Source: Cloeon dipterum (Eukaryota > Arthropoda > Insecta > Ephemeroptera > Baetidae). Taken from it: 64,000 nucleotides of DNA. The position numbers and the translations under genes are program-made. Shown one piece after another: positions 1-11,800 of the stretch. Under the pieces are notes generated by a model that searched no databases, was not told the origin of the DNA, and saw only the letters and a program-made list of their open reading frames with translations. Position 1 is the first letter of the stretch; each line of letters starts with the position of its first letter. The stretch covers positions 11,718,001-11,782,000 of the forward strand of contig NC_088786.1 of the NCBI RefSeq assembly GCF_949628265.1, in the 5' to 3' direction.

Positions 1-673
1 AACACGCCGATATTGTAAGAAGCCCATTCTGGTTCTGTAACAGATTTATATAATTTAATATTTGTGTTTATCACCCAAGAAATTTAATCACTTAAGCATG
101 ATAAGACTAATTATTAGAGTATGTGGGGACAACACCACATCCTTGGTTGGAGCGTTGGTGGTCAGGAAGTCGACATTATCAGAACAAAGGCAACTTCTTT
201 ATGGATTTAAAAGCTTTTACTTAAGAAAAAAGTTAATCATTAGTTTAAGGCGTATCTACATTAAATTCTTTGACTGGCGGTAGACAGCTATGTGCTTTTA
301 CAGCTAGTTCTGCCGTAATGTCTAGGCCAGACGAGCTGGCCGCCGCCAGCCGTAGCTTGGATTGGCCTGCACATGCCATGTCAGAGAATCTAATGTAGAA
401 ACTAACACCTTTCATTAAATTTGTGTAGTTGAGATCTCAAAGTAGGAATAAAATGATTTTTGAAATAGGGCCTCACTTTTGCTACCGCACTCGTTGCATT
501 CAGAATTGCCAGGCCTCCGCGCCAATTCGGCGAGCAAGTTAACGTTCCGATCAGCAGACATCGGCATTAATTTTAGGCCGTGTCGTCGGTGTCTCCAAAA
601 TCAGATGATGTCGGGTCTGTGTCGGAACAACCCAGGGCAGCCTCTACTGAAAGTCATGACTGGCGCTCCCTAA
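1..673 (+). CDS. 3' end of an unidentified upstream gene (partial, tentative)
   Basis: Bases 1-14 end in a good splice donor (GTAAGA at 15-20). A strong acceptor, with TTTTACAG just before 304, opens an exon reading SSAVMSRPDELAAASRSLDW and onwards, up to a possible donor at 395. The frame can continue in phase from an acceptor at 467-468 to a TAA stop at 671-673. A polyadenylation-type AATAAA lies at 682-687. Other frames of 470-710 also look coding-like, and the exon at 304 could instead end at the TAG at 396-398, so the final exon is not settled. I recognise no domain. It could be the last exons of a gene lying mostly outside the window, or a chance open stretch. Confidence 0.3.
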
Positions 674-681
674 AATCCCGC

Positions 682-687
682 AATAAA
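682..687 (+). terminator. Candidate polyadenylation signal AATAAA
   Basis: The canonical hexamer lies just after the proposed stop codon of the upstream gene. It is the only support for a transcript end here, and a single hexamer is weak evidence. Confidence 0.25.
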
Positions 688-1229
688 GATTTCAGTTTAA
701 ACTGTTTGTAATTTCTCGGAAGTTCAACCTGGTGCCAAGGCAGTGCTTTTTACCTGCTGCGTTCTGAGAAAGGGATCGGAAACCCTTAGAAGAGCCGGTG
801 TGTTGTCGTCGTTATCTCGAGACCTCTAAAAGAAACGTATCACTCTAGAAGAATGACTTAAGTGTCCGAACACAAATGCAAGTTGATTTGTTTGGTGATA
901 AGAATGCGGTATAGTCGCTCCACCGCATAAAAAGTAGGCGCTAAATGTTAAAAGCTCGCTAAACAGGCAACTAAAAGACGACAAGCAAGAGCGACTTGTG
1001 TGGTGATGCTGATAGATAAGTAGTGATGTCATGTCAACATAGGGAGAGCTAACCACGCCTCCTTCCTCTCCCTCGCTGCAAGAGGACTGGCGCGAAAATT
1101 AAAAAAGTCCTTGTGTGCCTTACAGACGCAAAATTGAAATAATGTTTGGCATTTATGAAATTTAAAGATCAAAAAACAGCTGAAGTATTTTTTTAAATAT
1201 GATCAAATAATTCCAGACACTAACCGAGT

Positions 1230-1863
1230 CGAGTAAAATTGTCTGGCGAGAACTGTCGGCATCTGGTGGCTGCTGGACAAGTCAGCCAAGTAGAAGAAGG
1301 GGTAACTCCTATATTTTTCGAGGAATGGGTTGTGCGAAAAATTCCCCTCCTGCGATGGGCTGGGGCTCGAGGGCCGCGGCCGCGCAGCAAGTCAGCAACC
1401 AGTCGGACAAAACCGTGGTAACGTGCTCCGTCGGTGTGACGAGCGCAGTCAGTTTATCCGTCAGGCCGTCAGCGAGAAGCAGTGACGACGTCTCCTTCGC
1501 AGGAGGCCGGGTTTGCACTTAATCACCGAGTTGATTTCAAGGGAATAACGCCTTGCAATTAAGCCGTGTGCCGACTGATCGCGAAACAAGAGCCAGCCAG
1601 CTCCGCACTTATTCGTGCTCGGTGATTATGCAGCTGAGAGCAGGCGAGCGCGTTCGGCGTCGACCGACCGACCCTGCGGGCGCTCGTCGCCATTAATGCT
1701 CGTGTGTTTGCAAAGGCTGTGCTTGTCGCCGCGCACCGACGACGACACGTCGACGCAAAAGCAACAACCAGCCACCGTGCAACTACAGCAACAGCAGCAG
1801 CAACGAGTTTCGGAGCCGGCAGCCGAGCAGCGGACCCAGCAGGGCAGCCAATCCTCCTCAGCC
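1230..1863 (+). promoter_or_regulatory. GC-rich promoter and 5' leader of foraging exon A
   Basis: Composition changes sharply from AT-rich flanks to a CpG-rich block that runs into the first coding exon. I see no convincing TATA box, so it is probably a dispersed-start promoter. The in-frame ATG at 1696 lies inside this block and could extend the protein N-terminally by 56 residues, including a run of six glutamines. The ATG at 1864 has the better initiation context (CAGCC before ATGG). Confidence 0.45.
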
Positions 1864-2189
1864 ATGGCGACCGTGGCGGCCAGGGCGGCGGCCAACCTGA
1901 ACACGACGGCCACGGCGGCCAACAACAACAACGTCGACCCGCAGGCTGTGCTTGCGGCCAAAGAGGAGCGCATCAAGGAGCTGGAGCAGCAGCTGCGTCT
2001 CCGGGACGAGGAGATCGTCGAGCTTCGCTCGCACCTCGACAAATTCCAGAGTGTATTCCCGTTCCACGCGGCGGCCGGCTCGCCTAGCGTGGCCGCCCGG
2101 CCGCGTAAGCAGAGGGCTCAGGGCATTTCGGCTGAACCCGTGCAGGAACTCGGCCAGCACAAGCTCCCCGTCTTCCCCAAGAATGACAG
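1864..2189 (+). CDS. for: foraging first exon A: PKG I-alpha-like zipper and autoinhibitory motif
   Basis: The exon begins at an ATG with a good context and encodes 108 residues plus two bases. It ends at a GTGCGT donor in phase 2, which fits the shared exon at 14712. Residues about 33-60 form a leucine/isoleucine heptad ([12 protein letters not shown] and [15 protein letters not shown]). They closely resemble the I-alpha zipper that mediates homodimerisation. RAQGISAEP at about 84-92 is the autoinhibitory segment that occupies the catalytic cleft in the absence of cGMP. The first 30 residues are Ala/Asn-rich and poorly constrained. A longer product starting at ATG 1696 is possible. Confidence 0.9.
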
Positions 2190-5100
2190 GTGCGTAGATT
2201 TGAATTTTAGCATTAGTCTTTCCTATATCCTTTATTTTTAGTCCTATATTCTCCGAAAATGCAGAACAGTAACTAAGTAAATTGGACAAGAAAAACAAGT
2301 CCACACCTTTCTCTCTCCAGTTTATGTTCCTTTGCTGCCCTTATTTATTTAATGTTTTTACGCTCTCCCCTTGTGTTTGTCCCTTTCCCAACTCTGGCAG
2401 GCAACGCTGGCCGGCCGCTGTTTATTTGATTTTGAAATGAACGATCAGCGGGCTCTATTTTGGCCCGGTTTGTTTTTTCGCTCTGTCAGCTAATTCAGCT
2501 GAATGAGTGCGGCTGAGCAAAAGACGCGCGGTGCTCCAAAGTGCCGGCCGCCACGCGCAACAGGTTGACAGCGCTGCTTCCCGCATTACGTTCGTGTTGG
2601 AGGGAGGGCGAAGGGTGCTGGGGCTGCAACCGGCGCATCTCCTCGACTCGTTGCATAATGTATCGCGTGCTGTCGGCAAATTCTGCTCTAGTGTACAGTC
2701 GCAATCATTTTCATTTGTACAGCCAAAGAATATTTTAGCTTTGCATTAATAGATAATTAATTTTAACTATTATTTCAAAGCGGAATCTTACAAAGATGTT
2801 CGGTTATTTTAAAGCCCTTCTAATTTTAATCTAATAACTTCCCAATTAATTCCAGGCAAAAAATACTCATTAGATTGACCTTCGCGCAACGCTTTTTAAA
2901 ATGAGGCCTACTGGACAATTAACATGACTAAAGTTTGATAAAATTTAGGCTTTCTAAGAAATGCAAATTTCGTATCAGATGGGGGACGATAACTGTGTTC
3001 AAAAATTATTCCATGAGTTTTTAACAGAAGTTGAACAGAAAACACGTAATTTTAAAACAGAGAAAGTGAGGACAGATTGGTCACATGATAAAAACGTAGC
3101 TTTGATCCGCTTTATTGTGATATTCTGATCTAGAAATGATAGCGTCTGCGTGCGCTGTCCAAATTTATCATCTCCATCTTCAGACGTCGCTCTAAACCAG
3201 TGTTTCTCCGACTTGCATCTGATAGTATCTTATTTAGGTAGGGCCTTCTGAATTGTGGACCATATGAGGATTAAAAAATTAAAAAAGAAACCTTATGAGT
3301 TTTATCCAGCACGATTCCCTCTGTTTTTCCTGATAGAAATTAGTTTCCTCATAGGCTATCCAGTTACGAGGGACTCTTGTAACTTAATTCCAAGTACATT
3401 TTCTTTTCGCTTCTCGACTGTTTCATTTGTTTGAGAAGTTGTTCGTAAATTTCATTTGCTGTGACAAAAGAGCAAACAAAAGCGACATTGTCCAACACGG
3501 CACACCCAGCAGAACACGCGCGGCTTTGTCGTCGCGGCACGGGGCTGAGAACGAGAGCACGAAAAGGATTTTTGCATGCAAACCCATAAAATTGCAAGAC
3601 GAGCACAGGAAAGTGTAATTTGACGCGCCTTCGCGAATGATGCAACTTCCTGGCTGCTTCGGCCAACTTGATGTACACAGTGGCGATGTTTGTTTGTTTG
3701 TTTGCTCGAATTTGTTCCGAGAGGAGGAAAAGGCGGCGCAGTTTATTGCCCATAATCAACTCAGCTTCGTGCGTTCCAGAACAAACAAACAAATGAACGA
3801 ACCAACTCGTCATGCAGGCGAAAACGAAGAAATTAGCTAAACACCGATTATTAACTGTTTTATGACTCCTCCGGCGAAAACGCTCTGGAGTGGTGTTTGT
3901 CTTCGTAACAGTGGTACAGCTCGCGCGTGCATACTCAAGTGGAAATTATCTTGCCTTAATTATTTCTGTTGAAGAACCTAGTAGTATTAAAACAGTAGTC
4001 AATTCCGATAGTGCTTATCTCCTTATGGGATTATTTTGTTGCTTGACGCTTACACAGAAATCGTTCTAAATTAACGGATCATATCAGCTTAATGTCCAAT
4101 GATATTCAACAAGTGCTTTGATTTACAAATTTTTGACATGCTTTGAGAAACACAAGGCAGTATCAGCTAAACTGTTGAATAAAAATTAAAGATATTTTGC
4201 CATGGAAATGCGTTCTTCGAGTAAGATTTCTCTTGAAAGGTCGTTTTAATGTGATAGAGCCGGGGAATATAATACCAGATAGCTTAATCTGTTTTTATCA
4301 ACTAGGAGTGCGGAGCCAACAGTTGCAAACTAGCCTTTTGCTTTTCCCATAACCGAGCAGGGAGTATGGTCTGAGAAAAATAACAAACCAAAGGTATATT
4401 ATCTACCGGCCGACATGAAAGGAGTGTGTACTTTTCATGCTTGTCGTCGCATTTCAGACCTCAGTGGCACGCTAGAACACACTCGTATTACAAAGCTGGA
4501 AATGCATGCGTCGCGGTATTGCGTAAGAGTGCAATTTTTCCATAGCAACGAAGGTGATCTCTTGGTAAAAGGGACTGCTGAGAGTATCTCTCAGTGAAAC
4601 TCTTTGGAGTCATCAATCAATCGTTAAGTCAATTTCACGGAAAGTTTCTCGCAACTTCTTCGAGATAATATTAATTAACTATCAATTTTGATTGGTGCCA
4701 ATAAGCAATAATCACTACAACATTTTACAAGCCTAATAAAAGTTAGCTCTCGACGCGTTCTATGGGAGATCATTTAGGCTATCTATCATTCGATTTTTTA
4801 TCGGTTCTTTTTTTGCTCTTTTTATCCCTGCCCGATGACCGGGAAGGGCACGCACTGCACTAGCACGAATGCTGAAACCCGGGTCCCAATAACACCGCGA
4901 ACGGATAACATGGGTGCGCCAGGCCGTTCAGGGACCCAGCCCACTGAAGGGCCACTTGCATTGGTTCATCTCTTTTTAGATGGGTGACCCTCTGATAGCG
5001 AACAAATCGCGAAAATTGCGTGATCCAAAACCATCGCAAACGAATAACATGGGCGCACGTGCCTCATTGGAGGTAACCCAGTTGAGGAAAGGACCAGCTC

Positions 5101-5832
5101 GTGTTACTGCCCCCGCACCGGGGTCTTTTATTGAAACGCAAGACATTCTCCCCGTGAAATTCATTCATGCATGCTGGAAAGGTGCAAAGCAGTGGGTCGG
5201 AAAGTTTTCGCAATCCTACAAAATCCAAATGGACTCGTCATTGCAATGCAAGAGAATCAAATGTAGGCGCAGAGCATCCCGCACTATATAGACACCCAAA
5301 CATCACTCAGATTCTCAACAAGGCGAGCCAATGGCTTGTTGGTGGAACGAGATTTTCTTTTGGTGTTTTAGAAACCTATCCCTCCATGCATGATTCATTG
5401 AGAGGATTGTCATTCTGTGTTAAAAATACATTTACTGGACCGTGTTTAACGTCAGGGTTATACGACTCAATTTCGTCGGAAACTACAACGCTATCGTATG
5501 ACTTGCATGTTTTCATTGTGTTTTTATTGGTAAATTTTGCACAGACATTAATAAGAATTCCTTTGAACTAAATAATGGATTTCAATTTTATCGTGAAGTA
5601 CTTACGTTTCAATTATATGGAAAATAAATGTGGCATCGTGACCGTTTTTAAAGTTATATTTAATTAATTTAAAATAGGAGCCTATTATGGTTTTCGTGGG
5701 CTGCAAAGAACTGATCATAATCTGCACCATAAAAACGTGTGAAATGAGAGCAGGGTGGTAAAAATTGTGATCTCCGCTGAATTTACTGTTTATTGCACGC
5801 AGACCATTAACAACTGCAGACACACAAAGTCG

Positions 5833-5893
<61 letters not shown>

Positions 5894-8800
5894 GAGTGTC
5901 TTTTTTATTTAACGTTTTTATTGCATGCAAGATACATTGGTAAATTAGCGGAAAGGCGTAGTCGACTGGAGCTCGCGTGCAATGACTGCGTTTAGCACCT
6001 CGATCGACTCACTGATTAATTGGCGTCGATAAATATAGCACTCAATATGGGACACTGGCGTCGACGATAAGGGGAAAATCGGATCGGACGCTTTCAGCAA
6101 AGGGCGCAGGCCGATAAGACAAAACTTGCGCCTGTTGCCTTCCAGGCTGACCCTAATTCGAGCCGCACCGCCGACTTGGATTTATTGGTGCTTCCTTTTC
6201 AGGTTTCGACACCGCCGCTTTTCGCGTTTCAATTAAAAAGCCTTATTATTTCTACCTCAGTCACCGTTATCTGCCTTCTAAATGATGCTTGCGTCTTCAT
6301 GTCACACGTTCTCTGCTATGATTAATTAAATGTTAATTTTTGCACAGGATGCGGCTGTTTGGGAAAAGCAAGGAGAAATTTACACTTTCGAAATTTCACT
6401 AGTTAGTAGGAAACGCAAAATATCCAGATATTTTATGATTGTTGCTAAAACATCATTTTTTATGAATTGTGTCACCACGCAGAAGCTCCTTTGAGACGGA
6501 GGCTAAAAATGTGCGGACATATCGCTAAGTTTAAAAATAGTAGCGTTGAGGTAGTCGTGTCTGTTCCTCTTGCTTGCCACATAGTCTATTATTAGTGAAA
6601 CTTATCGCAAATTAAGTCAATGATAGAGCACCTTTGAAATTATGCCAATATTTAGTTAACCAGGCATGCAGTCATTCGCTTGAAGCGTGTTTCTGATTGG
6701 CTCTCTAAGCGTTCACTCGCAAACACCGGTTTGTTGTTCACTTACGATTTCATAATTCCCACTTTTCCGTGGTCAAAAGAAATCTCTTATGTCAACATGC
6801 CCGACATAAATTACATCTTGTAATACCGCGAGCGAGCCGAGTGCGCGGCAGACAAAGCGAATTCGCTTAATTAAACTTTAATCTGTGACATATCACACGT
6901 ATCGAGATATTATGTGGCATCTCGCAGATGTCATATCTTTTGAGGCGAGACGTGTGGAAAGTGGAAAATAAAAGCGAGTGGAGCAGTTTGTGTGTCTGCT
7001 GGCAGGTCGGGTCTTGCGACGTGTGCAGACTGCATAATTATGAAACGGCGCTTTCGGGAAGAAAGCAAACGACGAGCGCGCGCGCTCACACACATACACA
7101 GTTTTCCTCGGCCAGCCAGGTGTTCGTTCGTTTTCTCCTGCACTAAATAAAAAACAGGCAAGCGAGAGTCTGAGAATTAGAAATAAACACATGAGCCGAT
7201 GCGGCGTTGTTTGAAAGCCAGGTAATATATGGTTGCGCTCATGTTAAGCACGGGTCCATTTTATCGGGCGGCATTATCTTTATTGTGCACCAAACAGGCC
7301 AAGAGCGAGCGTAAACCATTTTTTATCACCCGCTTGCCAGATCGTGAGCACTTTTTTGAGACATTTTCATTTCACCACTAAATCTGCGATTATCATTTTT
7401 TTAGAGGTACCAAACATCCCCATTGATGGGAGAGAATTAATTTTTTTCGTGTCATACGGCTAGTAAGACAGCTTTGGCGGTATTGCAAAATGAGGCAAAG
7501 AGAATGCAATAAAAATGAATTAAAAACCAAGCCAATATTACTAGGTTTTGTAATGTTTCCGGAAGCTCAGGAAAACCCAAATTAGTTTTACATAATAGCA
7601 TACATAGTATCCTATAAACAAAAAAGCATTTTTCAGGGAAATCCTGTGCATTAAGCAAAGTAAATATTTAGAGCAACTGTCAAAGCTTTATTTACACAGG
7701 TAAATTCTGTAAAAAATGCTACCATAATTAACTGATCTTAAACGGTTTCAACAGTTCTTGATTGCTTGAGGAGTAATTGATTTTAGCACTGGAACAGTGC
7801 AGCGGTTGGTTCGCGTGGTCAGCAAGATTTCCTTAATTACAAACCTTTGACGTAGAACACGCTGTTCATGAATAATAATAAGCATGTCGGTCAAGGGGCG
7901 AACGTGTTTTCACCAAACTGCGCTCGGGCGCCGAGGAGAAAATTTTTAAATTTTAAATCACTGCTGCTCGCCCGCCCGACATGCACACACCGCTTTAAAC
8001 GAAAGACGTATATCGTATATTTCGTTGTATTGCTGGCGGCAGCAAAAACTGAGTCGGCCCTTGCTTCCACCACTTATCAAGCTAACCTACAGCGTGCGTG
8101 CGGCTCCTGCGTCGGCCCGCCGACAGCTAGCTCTCTGATTACCTGTGCGTGCGATAACCTCGATTCGAATTTTCCGAAAAATAACAAGAAAAATGTACTA
8201 GACATTCACAGAAGAAACTTATTTTTAGACTCATCTTTTGCTAAGTGCGGTCAGCCAAATTACTTAATTATTAGTTTGGTATTTCCCATGTAAATTGCCA
8301 ACAGTAAAACAATTTTCCAACTTAATGCTCAAATCGTTTATTGGCCCACTTCGAAAGTAATATAGGTTTAGAATTACTCTTTTAAGTTAAAAAAACTGAT
8401 TGCATGAAATATCTTATTAAATACTTCGCCTGCAATACTTTTCATTTTCGCTATATAGTGGGACTCAATCTTGCTCTGCGCTATTTGCAATACATACTTA
8501 TGTATTTTCTCTGATGCAATGGTTCAATCCAGTTGGAAACGCGATACCTGACTGAAGACTCGAGTTTAGCAACATTGAATGGATGGGTGACCGTCGGCTT
8601 TGGTGTCACCCATAAATCAATTAATCCGATAATCCACAATTAAAAATAACGTGCGTTGTGAAACTCAGCCGAGAGACCATGGGCGTTTTCGCTCGCTAGC
8701 TCACGCGCCATTTAGCTCGATAGCCTTTGGTAATTATCCATTAAATGGCGCTGTTTTTGACACGACACTCACATTACCATTAATTTTACTCTCGATATCG

Positions 8801-11800
8801 ATTGATTCCGCACAACGGGATTTCAACGCTCGAAAACGACACTCTTAACAGTCGAGATGGAGACCGCGATGAAATGAAAGCAAAACGCATTATCATTATT
8901 TGATGTTGTGTGGTTTTTTGAAATCGCCAATCTATTTTGTTAAGCGTTGCGTAAGTTGTTATTCTGTGTTCACAACGTGATTATAATTTTCCATGCTTGT
9001 GCGAGCTTTGCGCTTTGCAAAGCGAAAAAGAAACGACACCGCGTGTTGCGTCCGCGCGTCCTTTTGCAAATACATGCGCTGTTCCATGCAAATTATGCAA
9101 GCTTCCCCGTCATTTTGCTCTTTCCTGATTCGCTGTTGTAAACAATAACGAGGATATTTATAAATTTAAAATACCTAGAAACGGAAAAAGAAAAATTTTA
9201 TTTTAAGAGCACACGCGTTCCTTATCGTTGCAGGGTTTATTTTTAGAATATTCTTTCCAGTTAGTTCCTTCTTTGGCTGATCTTTAATTTCAAGCGCGTT
9301 CCGTTATTGATAAAAGTAGCATTGTAATTATTTGACCGGAGATTGAGTCAAGTGGCCGTGCTCGGAATTGGAATCGTCTTCCACATTCAACGTCTGATTG
9401 AAGAGAGTTGGAAAGAGTAGAAGGCGTATATTATTTACATGATGAGCCGCCGATCCCTCGGCAATAATTCTTTTGTGTGCTCGCGAACAAAGCAAGGAGG
9501 GATGCGAAATTTAGTCTCCGACGTTGGCTAGCCTCTCTCATCAAAAGGCTAATTGAGGCTAACAACGTGTGATTAAAGAATGCTCCAAATACGCGTCAAC
9601 CCCGCGTGCATTGCAAAACAACACTTATTCGTCACAGGCACGGACTGGCCCATTTTCCATCACGCATTCCGCGCCTCTCGATCAGCCTCGCAGCCTTTTA
9701 TTTCATTTTATTGTGATTGGGGCAAAAAAAACTAATAGTGTTTTTGTTTCCGGCTCTGACGCAATTCTGCGGAAAGCGGCCTCTAGGCGGACGCGTGCGC
9801 ACGAAAATCTGCGTGTATCTGTTTTGCAAAAAGAAAAGAATTAGATAGAAAACATGTCAAGGATAAATTTGTTATTAATTCGCAGCTGTATATACCTATA
9901 TAACGTGTACGCGCAGGGAAAAGTATATTATAACAGCCTCTCGATGCAATTTTCAAACGAGCAGCCCGACTGACTGACTGACTGACACACACACAGGCGG
10001 CCATTAAAGATAATGATTCTTCTAAAATAATCATGCGAAGCAAGTTGCTATTACGCATTTTGCTGGCGGCCAGATAATTTTCGCAAATGCTTTCTACAAA
10101 GGGGCCGCGGGCGCTGTCCAGATGGCGCACTCGCAAAGCGGCAACTGGAATCGAAAGCGAGCCCGCCCAGCGCAGAAAAACGGGCAAAACTATAGCGTGC
10201 AGCCAGCCAGACGTGATATATGACTAACCTTTGCTATTTCCAGCCTTTTGGCGGTTCAGGGCAGGGACGTGTCAAACAGTCAATATATTTTTCAGCTACT
10301 TCGGATTCTCAACCGCTGTTAACATATTTTTTGCTCTACTAAATCAACCAGGGATTCGGGACCAATTAAAATAAAAAAGAAATGTAAATGATCGGTATAA
10401 TTAAGCGGCGATACTCAGGTTTGTTAATTTTTATGGGAAATTGCTGCAGGTTTTTGTAGAACAACTATGTTAAGCCGCCTAATGCCCCTATGTTTAGCTG
10501 ATAAATTTTTACCTTGCAGATAAAAGCGACCTTCGTTTCTTGCTATTTCCGTCGCAGTAATCATTTTTTGTAAATCAGTGTCACCCAACGATTTCACTCT
10601 TATTTTCCACTCTTTTACGACTCAAATAACATTCATTTTCCCTAAATCGAACTTTTTAAAAATTCGTGATGTTTGATAATTTTGAGGCAAAAAGTTTGTA
10701 TTCCTACTGGGTTGAAGTTAATACCGCCTATTGTTCACAAAACTAGTATAATCATCCGAAACGTGTTATTTTGTTATTTTATTTTGACAGACATTTCGGG
10801 CGTTTTCAAAGGCAGAAATCTCCTAATGCCCACCGAAACTAATGCGACCATTGTTCACGTCCCCCGTAAGAAGCAATAAAAGAAGCTAAATTGGTGCAGC
10901 ACTCGTGGGTGGATGATTGTTGCACACTTGGCGCGCGAAGCCCACTTTTCCAACACTAATTGCACGTGCTCGCGCGCGCGGACCGCCCTGACGCCCGCGC
11001 CACGCACAATCGCCTCCTGCGTAATTATATTCTGGGCTTGGCTTTCAACCAACGTCAAAAGTCGACGTCTTTGCAAGGTGGAAACTTCAGCCGGTGTACG
11101 GAAAATGATATGCACATGACACTTTGCGAGGAGAGAGAAAAAAAATTAAGCGTGTATGTATGCATGGGAGCCAGCGTCGCTCGCTCTGTGAAATCGCGAT
11201 TGACACACAAGGTGCACGCCGGCTCATCGCGGTAATCGCCTTTTTTGTCCCATTTATATTCTCCTAGCCGCGTAAAAATAGCACACGCTTCTCCGTGACA
11301 TTCAAAGTGACTACAACTGCCGAGCAAAAAATGACTTTCGGTTAAATGAGAGGTTTCTGACGATTGCACTTCTCTCTGTACTTGCGAATAGTTTTTACGA
11401 TGGAAGAGGCTTTCGGAGCCATTTAGACAGTGTTATTGCTATTTATTGATTTATGACATGTACCAAGAGGTGTGTAATTTCGCATTTGTAGCACGTCCGC
11501 ATGCAACGTGTAACGTGTTAAATTTGTAGGAGTCGTAAATACTTTCGTCGGGATGACTGGAAAGAGAAATTGTCAAAACAATGCTGGCAGCCTTTGTTTT
11601 GGAAAATCTATGGAAGAGATGAAAGCTCTTTCGCGAATTTTTCAAGCAAAGGGTTGCAGCCAGCTTGTGGTTTGCACGAAAGAAAAAAGCGACTGTCCTT
11701 TATTTGGTCAGGTGAAATCTTAAATTAGTTTGTACCCCTAGAAGGTCATTATTATTGCGAATCGTAGAATTGCCTAACATCGAATGTAAAAAAAAAATAC

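Noticed and set aside
4976-5164. Minus-strand frame in repeat copy A as a gene
   Set aside because: It belongs to a dispersed repeat with partly open frames on both strands; kept as a repeat, not called as a gene.
7868-8293. 141-codon + strand frame in the foraging intron
   Set aside because: No splice sites fitting a gene, no recognisable domain and AT-rich composition like its surroundings.
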